Part shown: positions 49,595 through 58,993 of the stretch, one piece after another
Numbering within the stretch: position 1 is the first letter of the stretch
How the letters are laid out: each line of letters begins with the position of its first letter
NCBI RefSeq assembly: GCF_017352215.1
Contig: NZ_CP071444.1
Location: forward strand, 806,001-870,000
DNA length: 64,000 bases
Reading direction: 5' to 3'
Source of the DNA: Alkalibacter rhizosphaerae
Lineage (GTDB): Bacteria; Bacillota; Clostridia; Eubacteriales; Alkalibacteraceae
Notes under the pieces: model-generated
What the model saw: only the letters and a program-made list of their open reading frames with translations
The model's database searches: none
What the model was told of the DNA's origin: nothing
Translations under genes and position numbers: made by a program

Positions 49595-52375
49595 CTACTC
49601 CAATCCGGCCAATCGTCGCCGTAATATGACGAGATCCGTAATATTGATGCTACCGTCGTTGTTGATATCCGCTGCAATCTTGCCTTTGCCTGCCACGTTG
49701 GTGAGTCCTGCCAGGTACCGACGCAAGGTGACCAAGTCGGTGATATTGCTCGTCCCGTCGTCGTTTAGATCCCCTTCCAGGACAAAAGTCACATTCACTG
49801 TAGTTTCCTTGTTCACCGTCACACTTTTCGACGTTTCCGTTCCTGCCACAAGGCTGTCGTTGACCTTCCACTCATATACCCGATATCGTTTCGACGGAAT
49901 TGCCGTAAGCTGCACTGTTTTTCCATGGATGACTTTCGCTCCGGAAGCGATGGTCTTGCCGTCCACTGTGGCATTCAAGCTTCCACCGGGACCATCCACT
50001 GAAAAAGTCACCCCAAAGGTTTGTTGGACCACCGTCACTGTAAAGGTGGTGGTCTTGTTCAGATAAGATACAGTCAAGGTCTGGGTCCCCAGTTTGTTCG
50101 GATCAAATCCAGTCACCATGGCAGTCGTCAAACCTGCGTCCTGTTTTGCTCCGCTGGCCATGTTTGCTGTAACGATCCCGCCGTTGGTGTTCAGACTTTC
50201 ACCCAGGTTATAAGTCCTCTTGGTGGGAAGTGTCTTCATCTGAATGGAGGTTGCATAATCGTCCACTCGGACACCAAAACTGGTGGTTTTGCCGTCATAC
50301 GTAACCGTCAATTGCTGATTCCCAAGTCTGTATGGATCGTACCCGGTCACCATTTCCGTTGTTAACGGAATTTGTGTACTTGCTCCACTGACCATATTTC
50401 CTTGGACCATTCCGCCTGTTGGCGCAAATGCTTCCCCATACAAGTAAGCGATCTTGTTGGGCAGGGTCTTCATTTGGATGGATTCCAGTACATCCGCCAC
50501 CTCCACCGTATATTGCAGCTGATATCCGAAAAACTCCACTGTTAGTTGCTGCTCTCCCAATACAAAAGGATCGTAGCCTTCCACCATGGATCCCAACAGC
50601 GGCATTTCATAAATCAAACCGCTGTCCATGATCACTTTCACCACCCCATCGGAAAGATCCATGGGAGTTCCGTAATCATGTTGTGTGTTGGTCGGCTGAC
50701 TTTTCCATGCCAAGCCTGTTACCTGATCAACGGGCGCTTCCGAAACCACCACATCTGCCATGACACTCAAGCCACCAAATAGAGAGGTCCCAACCAGTAC
50801 TGTGGCCCCATACCCGGAAGCCGTGACATTTCCACCATCATCTACTAAAGCCACCTGCTCATGCACCGATTCCCATGTCATGGATGGATCTGCATACTGG
50901 GGCAAAACATCCACTTGCATCTGTAAAGAATCCTCCGCTCCGTGGAGAAGGATCCGGTCTTGCACCAGTTCCATGGCATTTGGCATTTTCAGGGCTTTTT
51001 CCAAATCCACATACGGGTAGGAATAGACCACATTATTATATGTGATCCCTTGGGCAATGGTCCCCGACTGGATGATCTGCTCGCCAATTTCTCCAGGCGT
51101 CATTCCCACTGGGTCAGGATACAAGCCTCGAAGCAATCCCGCCATTCCCGTCACCACCGGTGTAGCCATGGAGGTTCCGCTTTTATTTCCGTATGCCTGA
51201 TCTCCCGTAAAAAACGTACTAAGAATCGATCCCCCTGGAGCCATTACTTCGTAGCCAATGCCGTCATCAAGTTGATTGTCCCAGTTGGAGAAGTCGGACA
51301 AATAATCTCCGTCGGACTTGGGTGCAGGATCCGTACTCATTACACCAAGAACACCCGGATAAGCTGCCGGGTAGGATTTTGCAGAAGAAGTGGCTCTACC
51401 TTCGTTTCCTGCCGCCGCAACCAAAACAGCTTGCTCCGATGCCGCCAGATATGCTTCCGCTTCCATGACAGAACCGACGTATCCTCCATAGCTCATGTTG
51501 ACGACTTGGGCTCCGTTTTCCACGGCGTAAGCCAGTGCAGCAATGGTGGAAGCAGCAGTAAGGGATCCAGTGGGACTGGATGCACGAACCGGCATGATGC
51601 GAACATTATCAGAGACTCCAGCTCCTCCAAGACCATTTCCCCTGGAAGCGGCAATGATGCCGGCTACATGGGTGCCGTGACCGTTCACGTCTTCAATATT
51701 GCTGTTATCATCATACGTGTTGTATCCATGGACATCATCGATGTAGCCATTTTCATCGTCATCCAGTCCATTTCCCGGGATTTCTCCCCCATTGACCCAC
51801 AAAGTGTCCACCAGGTCTTCATGGGTGGTGCGAATCCCGCTATCAATGACGGCCACTACCACGTCTTCCAGTGCGTCATCGGGCAATCCCAGGGACTCCA
51901 CATAACCCCAAGCTTCGGAAGCCTTGATGGCATCCAAGTGCCATTGATCCTCCAGTAGCGGATCCGTGATCCCTTCCAAAAGATACCTCTCCGGATTTTC
52001 TTCTACATATAGTACATCCACTTCCTGGCTCAGTCGCTCCATGATCACAGCAGAGTCTTCCCCTTCCGGGATCTCCACCGTGTACCACGCCGTTTCTTCG
52101 TATCTGCTCTTCTTCATTTTTTTTGATCTTGGAAGATCCACTTTCTTTGCCTTGGATATGCCCAAAGGGGCAAAGTCCGGTTGTTGATCTTTTCCAAACA
52201 ATTCCTTGAGAGGCTCCTGCTTGATTTTTACGTTGATGGTCTTTATCTTTCCATCTGAAGATGGTCCAGACTCTTTCGCCTGGGCCAAGAGCTCCCCTTG
52301 AATACCAAAAAAAGGTCCGAAAAGCAGGAATAGGCACAGCAATATATTGATCCATTGTTTTCTTCCTGTTTTCAT
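49595..52375 (-). CDS. Secreted subtilisin-like protease with Ig-like repeats and a C-terminal dockerin
   Basis: A 926-residue S8-family serine protease. Order: signal peptide (1-32); propeptide (about 40-135); catalytic domain (about 140-445) with Asp178 (AVIDSG), His233 (NGHGTHVAG), oxyanion Asn324 (AAGNEG) and Ser402 (GTSMATP); three bacterial Ig-like (Big_3) repeats (about 560-780), each with IQMKTLP-type strands; an InlB-like divergent repeat (about 783-865); and a type I dockerin (868-926) whose two calcium loops read DLNDDGTSNITD and DINNDGSINITD. All catalytic and calcium ligands are present. The dockerin would attach the protease to the cohesin protein encoded six bases downstream. 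GGAGGTGAGG precedes the ATG. Confidence 0.92.
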   Translation of the reverse strand: MKTGRKQWINILLCLFLLFGPFFGIQGELLAQAKESGPSSDGKIKTINVKIKQEPLKELFGKDQQPDFAPLGISKAKKVDLPRSKKMKKSRYEETAWYTVEIPEGEDSAVIMERLSQEVDVLYVEENPERYLLEGITDPLLEDQWHLDAIKASEAWGYVESLGLPDDALEDVVVAVIDSGIRTTHEDLVDTLWVNGGEIPGNGLDDDENGYIDDVHGYNTYDDNSNIEDVNGHGTHVAGIIAASRGNGLGGAGVSDNVRIMPVRASSPTGSLTAASTIAALAYAVENGAQVVNMSYGGYVGSVMEAEAYLAASEQAVLVAAAGNEGRATSSAKSYPAAYPGVLGVMSTDPAPKSDGDYLSDFSNWDNQLDDGIGYEVMAPGGSILSTFFTGDQAYGNKSGTSMATPVVTGMAGLLRGLYPDPVGMTPGEIGEQIIQSGTIAQGITYNNVVYSYPYVDLEKALKMPNAMELVQDRILLHGAEDSLQMQVDVLPQYADPSMTWESVHEQVALVDDGGNVTASGYGATVLVGTSLFGGLSVMADVVVSEAPVDQVTGLAWKSQPTNTQHDYGTPMDLSDGVVKVIMDSGLIYEMPLLGSMVEGYDPFVLGEQQLTVEFFGYQLQYTVEVADVLESIQMKTLPNKIAYLYGEAFAPTGGMVQGNMVSGASTQIPLTTEMVTGYDPYRLGNQQLTVTYDGKTTSFGVRVDDYATSIQMKTLPTKRTYNLGESLNTNGGIVTANMASGAKQDAGLTTAMVTGFDPNKLGTQTLTVSYLNKTTTFTVTVVQQTFGVTFSVDGPGGSLNATVDGKTIASGAKVIHGKTVQLTAIPSKRYRVYEWKVNDSLVAGTETSKSVTVNKETTVNVTFVLEGDLNDDGTSNITDLVTLRRYLAGLTNVAGKGKIAADINNDGSINITDLVILRRRLAGLE

Positions 52376-52456
52376 GACCTCACCTCCGAAAATTTCTTAG
52401 GTTTATCATACCATCAAGAGGCATTTTATTAAAGGTGAAGATCAACATATGATCTC

Positions 52457-52633
52457 TCATCTTTTTTTATGCACCACTTCCGTCAACTTCACATTCCTTG
52501 TGCCCCAAGAGGGACATCGGTTAAAGTCTGTTACTTCTTTATCCGGCAAAAAAGCCAGGGGCAAAAATCCTCCGATCGCCATCATTCCTTTTGACAGATT
52601 CAACAAGGCTGCATATCTTGCCTCCCTTACATC
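52457..52633 (-). pseudogene. Possible 3' remnant of a gene cut by the IS nest
   Basis: On the minus strand a frame of about 58 residues (beginning GDVREARYAALLNLSKGMMA and ending TEVVHKKR) stays open up to the left end of the outer IS3-family element and meets a stop just inside it. It has protein-like composition but no start or recognisable family. It could be the C-terminal end of a gene disrupted by the insertion, or chance. Confidence 0.3.
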
Positions 52634-52710
52634 CCCTATGTGTTAAGCTAGTTGTCAGTAGGCCGAAAAAAATATATATTAGTTGAAAGACTAAATATCA
52701 GGAGGCTCTA

Positions 52711-53208
52711 ATGGCTAAATATAGCGAAGAATTTAAGCTGAGTATCATAAAACAAATGATGCCACCACAAAATAAAACAGTAAGTATCTTGTCAAAAGAA
52801 AATGGCATCGCCGAGCAAACGCTCTTCAAGTGGAAACGCGAAGCAAAGGCCAAAGGTATTGTTATTACTGACGGAGAAGCTCAAAGTGAAAAATGGAGCA
52901 CTCATGACAAGTTCATGATCGTAGTTGAAACAGCATCACTAAATGCCGCAGAACTATCTGAATACTGTCGCCAAAAGGGACTTTATGTTGAACAGGTCGA
53001 ATCATGGAGAGACGCTTGTATGCAGGCCAATGGAGGCGTGGCAGAAGAAGCATCTCGATTAAATAAAGAAAGTAAAGAAAAAGACAAAGAAATTAAAAAA
53101 TTGCAAAAGGAACTTAAACGAAAAGAAGAAGCTCTTGCTGAAACCGCAGCACTCATCGTGCTTAGAAAAAAGGCCCAAGCCATCTGGGGGGACGACGAGG
53201 AAGAATGA
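52711..53208 (+). CDS. IS3-family transposase OrfA (IS3a)
   Basis: A 165-residue helix-turn-helix protein (YSEEFKLSIIKQMM, then ENGIAEQTLFKWKREAKAKG) with a C-terminal coiled coil rich in Glu and Lys. It is the DNA-binding half of an IS3-family transposase. An A6G run (53166-53172) near its end could support the -1 frameshift that joins it to OrfB. It is similar in layout to the 162-residue OrfA of the nested element at 56090-56578 but clearly diverged. Intact, but its OrfB is broken. Confidence 0.88.
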   Translation: MAKYSEEFKLSIIKQMMPPQNKTVSILSKENGIAEQTLFKWKREAKAKGIVITDGEAQSEKWSTHDKFMIVVETASLNAAELSEYCRQKGLYVEQVESWRDACMQANGGVAEEASRLNKESKEKDKEIKKLQKELKRKEEALAETAALIVLRKKAQAIWGDDEEE

Positions 53209-53296
53209 TTTCTCGTGAAGACAGAATTCTTGCAATAAACCTGATAGATGAAGCAGTAAAGAATGGAGCTAGGGAATTAAAGGCTTGTGAAGTTCT

Positions 53297-53300
53297 AAAT
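53297..53300. repeat. Target duplication AAAT of the IS5/IS1182-like element
   Basis: AAAT at 53297-53300 recurs at 54938-54941, directly flanking the element. Confidence 0.7.
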
Positions 53301-54937
53301 AGGGCTTGCTGAACGATTCACAGACTGTTGGCAGCAACCAAATTCTTTGCCTTAATGTCGCAAATGAAGCGAATCCAAAATTGCGACAAAAGGGACCGAA
53401 GCCTCCGGTCCAAGTTCATTACCAGAAACTGTAGAATAATGACGCTTTTCGTTGTATCTTCAAGCTTGGTTTTAATAAGGCCCAAGCCATATTTCCTCTT
53501 GCCGACACCGTAGGATCCTTCTACCGCATTACGTTCACCATTGTCTGCCTTTTGTATCTTCTTGACTTCCGGTGAAACAACTTTCGGTTTCCGTCCAAGC
53601 CTGGGTCCGCTGATGCGAATCCCTCGAAGTTTGAGCCATGCCAGGTTCTTGCGGTTACGAAAGATGGAATCCGCTAGAACGGCTTCCGGATAGCAGCCAA
53701 AGCGCCTGCGGTATTGTTCCACTGCTTCCTGCAGGAGAATCCCTTCGTTGAAAGTATCAAAGTCAAGCTTTTCTACGAAGGTGTAACCATCCACGACGCT
53801 TGTCATGACCTTGCACCCAAACTCTACGTCTGAGCCTGCTTTCCCTCGGACAATGGGTCTGATGTACGGCTGAGAAATGCTTACAATTCTCTCTTCTACA
53901 CTGTGGGTTCTCTCATCGTACATATATTGTTGCTGCCCATACAGTTTTTCTATGGTACCAAGCTGGTCGCTCTGGCGTTTTGTCAGTAGTTCAGCCCTTG
54001 TGGGATCTTCAAGATAGGATCTTACATATTCCAGGTCCCGCTTCACATAGCCAAGCTGTTTACGAATTGCTTTTCGTATCGCCTTGCTGCGTTTCTTGCG
54101 CTGCTTCTCCAGGGACAAATAATCTTTACGAGCGCGATTTCTGTAGGTTCTAGGTTTTGGCAAAACACTGATATCTGGGGCATGGAGAACATCAATCATC
54201 TCTTCCAACTTTTCCCGGGCTTCGTTGAGAAGGCGCAGGTCCGTCGGAAAGCGAATATCGCTGGGTGCACAGGTAGCATCAAGGATCAATTTCCCTCTCT
54301 TCGGAATGTCATCAAAGCTGATTTGAACATCCTCATTTGGTGGCTGTGTTGGACCAGAACCATTATTGTTATCGGAATCGTCCTCCTTGTTTTTGTCAGC
54401 AATGGTTTCCAGCTCTTTCATGGCAATGATGTTGTTTATCTCCATAAGGATGTCCGGTTTGAACCGCTTTCGAAAGTGGGTGATCAGGGATGAATCAAAC
54501 GGCGGCTTATCGTCTTCAAAGCTGTCATATCCAAGGAAATACTGGAGGTATGGATTTTCCATCACCTGCAAGGGTACTTCGGCATCCACCAGCTTCATTT
54601 TGGTTTGCAATATCAACGTTCCCAGAGCAACCCGGACAGATAGTGCTTCCTCTCCCTTGTTGGAGGGTTTGAAGTTCTTGGCATAGGCATCCTCGAAATC
54701 GGACCAAGGAATCAAATCGGCCAGTATGACCCAGCGATTGTTTTTGTTGAGCGTTCCACCAAAAGGCAGGAAAAAGTCATCCGAAAACTTGATCTGGTTG
54801 GTTTTTCTGATGTACATGAGGCGCCTCCATCTGCAAAGATTTTTGGACTAAAAGTGTATAATCCTTGCATCTATTATACCAAAAAATCGCATCAAAGTCA
54901 GTGTTTTCAATGGTCTTAGCTTTGTTCAGTAAGCCCT
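53301..54937. mobile_element. IS5/IS1182-like insertion sequence
   Basis: A 1637-base element with 14-base terminal inverted repeats (AGGGCTTGCTGAAC against AGGGCTTACTGAAC, 13 matches) and a 4-base target duplication, inserted in IS3a orfB. It carries one transposase gene on the minus strand. Confidence 0.85.
53318..54817 (-). CDS. DDE transposase, IS5/IS1182-like
   Basis: A 499-residue transposase, apparently intact. The N-terminal domain has the PYLQYFLGYDSFEDDKPPFD and THFRKRF segments typical of the IS5/IS1182 group. The catalytic triad is Asp in LILDATCAPSDIRFP, Asp in VLADSIFRNR and Glu in NAVEGSYGVGKRKYGLG. I am sure of the DDE_Tnp_1 superfamily but not of the exact family. It fills the element. 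Confidence 0.85.
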   Translation of the reverse strand: MYIRKTNQIKFSDDFFLPFGGTLNKNNRWVILADLIPWSDFEDAYAKNFKPSNKGEEALSVRVALGTLILQTKMKLVDAEVPLQVMENPYLQYFLGYDSFEDDKPPFDSSLITHFRKRFKPDILMEINNIIAMKELETIADKNKEDDSDNNNGSGPTQPPNEDVQISFDDIPKRGKLILDATCAPSDIRFPTDLRLLNEAREKLEEMIDVLHAPDISVLPKPRTYRNRARKDYLSLEKQRKKRSKAIRKAIRKQLGYVKRDLEYVRSYLEDPTRAELLTKRQSDQLGTIEKLYGQQQYMYDERTHSVEERIVSISQPYIRPIVRGKAGSDVEFGCKVMTSVVDGYTFVEKLDFDTFNEGILLQEAVEQYRRRFGCYPEAVLADSIFRNRKNLAWLKLRGIRISGPRLGRKPKVVSPEVKKIQKADNGERNAVEGSYGVGKRKYGLGLIKTKLEDTTKSVIILQFLVMNLDRRLRSLLSQFWIRFICDIKAKNLVAANSL

Positions 54938-55034
54938 AAATATCAGTCAAAGAACTCTCTTTAGATGGCGAAGTAAAAACACACCCGATGAGGATCGGTA
55001 ATTGTCAACATAGTTGTCGCTTTTCTCAAATATG

Positions 55035-56114
55035 CTAGCATGCTTTTTCACTGTTTTTTTCTTTTGATGGATTCAGCCAAACGGCTTGTTCCATGGTGCA
55101 GTTTTGAACCGGTCCGGTCCATCGTTCAGGGTTCTTTGCCTTTGCAGTTTCCAGTATTTCTTTTCTTCTTTGAAGGATCTCATCGGACGATCCATTGTGT
55201 CTTTGGTTGGGAGTCAAAAATTTCAAGCTGCTGTGGTGGTGGTCATTATTATAATAATCAACGAAGGCATCGACCCATCTGCGGGCAGTTTCAATATCTG
55301 AAAATCCATTATGGGGAAAAGATGGCATGTATTTGACCGTTCGGAACATTGACTCAATATAAGCATTGTCATTGCTCACTCTTGGCCTGCTGTTGGATCG
55401 CACGATCCCTAGATTATACAGCGTTGTCAACAAGGAAGCACCTTTCATCGGACTTCCGTTATCAGAATGTAACACCAAAGGCTCGTTCTTCATCAATACA
55501 TTTTCAGAGTACGCAGCCTTCTTCACAAGAACACTGGCGTTTTCAGAACTCTCGTGATCCCAGATCTCCCAGCCAACCACTTTGCGGCTGAATAAATCAA
55601 TGATCATGTACAGGTAATAGTATATTCCTTTCACGGGACCGGGAAGCCAGGTGATATCCCACATCCAGACCTGATTGGGGCCTGTTGCACAATGTGTTGT
55701 AATATTCTTGCTTATGGGTGCTTTTGCATAGCCCCGATGATTGACTTGACCAAAATATCTCAAGACCCGATAAAAACTTGAAACCGAAGCGATATATATT
55801 CCTTCTTTATCAATGAGCTTATGAAAGACTTGATTTGGTGAAAGGCTTCGATGTTCCTTTTGGTTCATCACCTCCAGGATCCTCTTCTCCTCCTCCAAAT
55901 GCAGCTTGTTTGCAGGTATGGGTCTTAGCGCATCCGGACGACCGTCTTTTGTATCGTTACCTTGAACTTTCCAGCGCTGGTAGGTCCTCTCGCTGATACC
56001 GACGACTTCGCAAGCCTTGAACTGTCTGGCTCCAGAAAGGACTGCTTCGTCGATGGCCACAACCACTTTGATGCGATTTGATTGGCTGGTCAATCTTCCT
56101 CGTCCGAACTCCAA
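55035..56114 (-). CDS. IS3-family transposase OrfB (IS3b)
   Basis: A 359-residue integrase-core protein with the DDE triad: MWDITWLPG, LVLHSDNGSPMKG and YIESMFRTVKY. It overlaps orfA by 25 bases in a different frame, the arrangement in which ribosomal frameshifting makes the OrfAB fusion. A run of nine A before G on the coding strand, within the end of orfA, is a good slippery site. It looks intact. Confidence 0.9.
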   Translation of the reverse strand: MEFGRGRLTSQSNRIKVVVAIDEAVLSGARQFKACEVVGISERTYQRWKVQGNDTKDGRPDALRPIPANKLHLEEEKRILEVMNQKEHRSLSPNQVFHKLIDKEGIYIASVSSFYRVLRYFGQVNHRGYAKAPISKNITTHCATGPNQVWMWDITWLPGPVKGIYYYLYMIIDLFSRKVVGWEIWDHESSENASVLVKKAAYSENVLMKNEPLVLHSDNGSPMKGASLLTTLYNLGIVRSNSRPRVSNDNAYIESMFRTVKYMPSFPHNGFSDIETARRWVDAFVDYYNNDHHHSSLKFLTPNQRHNGSSDEILQRRKEILETAKAKNPERWTGPVQNCTMEQAVWLNPSKEKNSEKAC

Positions 56115-56578
56115 ATCGCTTGCATCTTTTTTTTTAATACCAAGAGTGCGGCAGCTTCGGCAAGAGCTTTCTCCTTGCGCTCCAGTTCCTTTTTTGTAAG
56201 TTTAAGCTCTGCTTGACTGTCCTTGAGTTCTTTTTTGACCTTGGATTCTTCAGCTGTTTCACCGGTGATGAATGCTTGCTTCCAGACTTCGATTTCCTCC
56301 GCATATATGCCTTTGCGTCGGCAATATTCTGAGAGCTCATGGTTGTTGAGTGGACTGGTCTCAATAATGATTTGCAACTGCATTTCTTTAGAATATTTTT
56401 GTTTGGAGCCTGCATGATCCTGATAGACCGTCCCTTTGGATTTTGCCTTTTTACGCCATTTATACAGGGTTTGTTCATGAACATGATACTCATCAACCAG
56501 TTCCTTAATGGACCTGTTTTCGGGTGGTAACATCAACTTGATTAATTTGTCTTTAAATTCTTTACTGTAGGTAGCCAT
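56090..56578 (-). CDS. IS3-family transposase OrfA (IS3b)
   Basis: A 162-residue helix-turn-helix protein (YSKEFKDKLIKLMLPPE, then YHVHEQTLYKWRKKAKSKG) with a charged coiled-coil C-terminus ending SSDEED. It has the same layout as OrfA of the outer element, with substantial divergence, so the two elements are relatives rather than recent copies of each other. Confidence 0.9.
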   Translation of the reverse strand: MATYSKEFKDKLIKLMLPPENRSIKELVDEYHVHEQTLYKWRKKAKSKGTVYQDHAGSKQKYSKEMQLQIIIETSPLNNHELSEYCRRKGIYAEEIEVWKQAFITGETAEESKVKKELKDSQAELKLTKKELERKEKALAEAAALLVLKKKMQAIWSSDEED

Positions 56579-57435
56579 ATTGATCCTCTCTCTCTCTTGG
56601 CTACTAGCATATAATATTTTTGATCACCCGACAACTATCCTAACACAGGGGGGGATCAACGGCCTCATGCAATCAGACCTGAACCAAGTAATAAACTAAC
56701 TAGGCAAGAAAAAGAACGAATCATAGAAGTTGTTAACAGCCCAGAATATAAGAGTCTACCACCAAGTCAAATTGTCCCGGCATTAGCTGACAAAGGCGAG
56801 TATATCGCATCAGAATCAACAATGTACAAAGTTCTTAAAGAATATAGTATGCAACACCACAGAGGTATTTCTAAGGCACCTGTAAAACGAACAATATCAA
56901 CACATTATGCTGATGGGCCTAATCAAGTTTGGATGTGGGACATCACATATTTGCCCGCTGGAATCAAAGGTAAATATTACTATTTATACTTGATTCTAGA
57001 TTTGTACAGTCGGAAAATCATATCTTGGGAAGTCTATGAAAAAGAATCCGCTGACTACGCCAGTAAACTTGTACGCCGAGCTTTCATGAGTGAAAATCGC
57101 ACAAAAGATATGAAACCACTTGTTCTCCACAGTGACAATGGCAGTCCGATGAAAGGCGCGACATTACTTGAAACCTTGATTATGCTTGGCGTTATGCCGT
57201 CAAATAGTAGACCACGTGTGAGTAATGACAATGCGTACGCAGAAGCAATCTTTAAAACACTTAAATATCGTCCCGGTTATCCACGTAAGGGCCTTGCAAG
57301 TATAGAAGATGCAAGAACCTGGGTACTGAAATTTGCACGCTGGTATAACAAGGAGCATCATCACAGTGGGCTTAATTTTCTGACCCCGGAACAAAGACAC
57401 AATGGACTTGGAGAAGCTGTATTAGCAAATCGAAA

Positions 57436-58780
57436 GGGTCTGTCAATAATTTTGTGCTTTTAGCTAGTGATCCCTTTTACGGCAGATAACTTTTGACCCG
57501 TTCCGGAAAGAATACGGACAGCTGCAGGAGGATTTGCCCCCAGTTGTGCACTCGTCCAGTCCATTTTTTCATGACATCCTGCGTTACTAAATACAGCATT
57601 TTCATCAAGGCATCATCTGTGGGAAAGATAGCTTTCCCTTTGGTCACTTTACGTAATTGACGATGGTAGCTTTCTATGATATTTGTAGTATAGATGATCT
57701 TTCTGATCTGTGGCGGGTATTTAAAGAAGGTTGCCAGTTCCGCCCAGTTATTTCGCCAGGAACTCACAATAAGAGGGTATTTGCTCCCCCAAATGGCTTC
57801 AAATTCATTGAGTGCCTCCAATCCTGCTTCCTCACTGGGTGCTTGATAGATTGGTTTTAAATCAGCTGTAACTTTTCGTAGATCCTTATAGTTGACGTAT
57901 CGAACACTGTTGCGAATCTGGTGAACGATGCATTTTTGGATTTCTGCTTGCGGATAGCAGGCAGCGATTGCTTCGTTAAAACCTTTTAGATTATCGACGC
58001 TGACAATAAGAATATCCTCCACACCCCGGTTTTTCAGTTCGTTGAGTACTACCAGCCAGAACTTGGAGGTTTCGTTTTCGCCAATCCACATGCCCAGGAC
58101 ATCCTTCTGTCCATCCATGTCGATGCCGATGACCATATAGGCCGCTTTATTGACAATCATACCATCTTGTTTGACTTTATAATGAATGGCATCCAAGAAA
58201 ACCATGGCATAAGTCCTCATAAGAGGGCGGTTTTGCCATTCCTTTATGGTAGGCATAATTTTGTTTGTAATGTTGGATATCAAGGTAGGGGAAACCTCAA
58301 TCCCATAGAGCTGCTCCAAATGAGCTTGAATGTCTCTTGTGCTGACCCCTTTGGCGTACAAGGCTATGACTTGATCTTCGATGCCGGTCACGTTTCTTTG
58401 GCCTTTCTTGACGATTACAGGTTCGAATTCACTCTCTCGATCCCGTGGAATGTCCAGACTCACTTCGCCATAATCGCTGCGGACTGATTTGGAACTATGT
58501 CCATTTCGACGATTTGCAGTTTCTTTTTTGGCATCTTCGTGTTTCTGGTACCCGAGATGAGTATCCATTTCCCCTTCCAGCATGCCTTGCAGCGTTTCTG
58601 CAAACATGTCTTTGAGGACGTTTTGGATATCCTCCACGGATTGAATCTCGTTTTCTTTGATAAACTGCCTTACTTGATCCTGGGACATAATTCTTGGATT
58701 TTTGCTCTTAGCCATTTCCAACAACTCCTTAATGTTATTATAGTTGGATTAGCTAAAAGCACAATTTATTTTACACTCCC
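57436..58780. mobile_element. IS256-family insertion sequence
   Basis: A 1345-base element flanked by an 8-base target duplication AATCGAAA (57428-57435 and 58781-58788). The terminal inverted repeats share the block TTGTGCTTTTAGCTA and begin GGG. It sits in the fourth quarter of IS3a orfB. Confidence 0.9.
57477..58724 (-). CDS. IS256-family (mutator-type) transposase
   Basis: A 415-residue transposase of full family length. The N-terminal region has LKDMFAETLQGMLEGEMD and LGYQKHE; the catalytic core has Asp in VFLDAIHYKV, Asp in VSVDNLKGF and Glu in the EFEAIWGSKYP segment; the C-terminus has TTNIIESYHRQLRKVTKGK. It appears intact and may still be active. Confidence 0.92.
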   Translation of the reverse strand: MLEMAKSKNPRIMSQDQVRQFIKENEIQSVEDIQNVLKDMFAETLQGMLEGEMDTHLGYQKHEDAKKETANRRNGHSSKSVRSDYGEVSLDIPRDRESEFEPVIVKKGQRNVTGIEDQVIALYAKGVSTRDIQAHLEQLYGIEVSPTLISNITNKIMPTIKEWQNRPLMRTYAMVFLDAIHYKVKQDGMIVNKAAYMVIGIDMDGQKDVLGMWIGENETSKFWLVVLNELKNRGVEDILIVSVDNLKGFNEAIAACYPQAEIQKCIVHQIRNSVRYVNYKDLRKVTADLKPIYQAPSEEAGLEALNEFEAIWGSKYPLIVSSWRNNWAELATFFKYPPQIRKIIYTTNIIESYHRQLRKVTKGKAIFPTDDALMKMLYLVTQDVMKKWTGRVHNWGQILLQLSVFFPERVKSYLP

Positions 58781-58993
58781 AATCGAAAAGCAGTATATGA
58801 AGCAGCAAAGCTAAAAAATCCTAATAGATGGTCTCGAAACATCCGTAACTGGAATCTAGAAGAGAGAGTTTGGCTAAACCCAGAAAATGAAGAATCTATT
58901 GAATTCATTGAAGAAATATCATCATAGATTTTATAGGATTTACTGACAACTATGTTGACAAACACCGGGGGTCTTAGCTATAGAATTATGCCT

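Larger units (their letters stand above)
54997..56652. mobile_element. Nested IS3-family element (IS3b)
   Basis: An element of about 1.66 kb in the opposite orientation to IS3a, carrying orfA and orfB on the minus strand. TAGTTGTCG occurs inverted near both ends. GGATC at 54992-54996 and 56653-56657 is a likely target duplication, and removing the element restores the IS3a reading frame (DEDQRPHAI). Exact ends are uncertain by a base or two because of a G run. Confidence 0.82.
53205..58927 (+). pseudogene. IS3-family transposase OrfB (IS3a) in four fragments
   Basis: Fragments are 53205-53300 (MISREDRILAINLIDEAV and on to EVLN), 54942-54996, 56658-57435 and 58789-58927. The third holds the catalytic core: MWDITYLPAG, LVLHSDNGSPMKG and YAEAIFKTLKY, the D, D and E of the DDE triad. 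Joined without the insertions and duplicated target bases they give one frame of 355 residues ending EFIEEISS, matching the 359-residue OrfB of IS3b. It was therefore inactivated purely by insertions, with no other decay. Confidence 0.88.
52633..58968. mobile_element. Outer IS3-family element (IS3a), split by three later insertions
   Basis: The element has imperfect terminal repeats: TAGTTGTCAGTA occurs inverted near both ends (from 52648, and ending at 58952). It carries orfA at 52711-53208 and orfB in four pieces. Removing the three inner elements and their target duplications restores an orfB of 356 codons including the stop, in frame. No matching target duplication is evident at its outer ends, which I place only approximately. 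Confidence 0.8.

Noticed and set aside
52449-52646. 65-codon plus-strand open frame left of the IS nest
   Set aside because: No ribosome-binding site and no family. The minus-strand frame over the same bases has more protein-like composition, and even that is weak.
57436-57463. IS3a orfB ending in SIILCF as a natural C-terminus
   Set aside because: These last residues are read from the IS256-family terminal repeat. The true end lies at 58789-58927 beyond the insertion.
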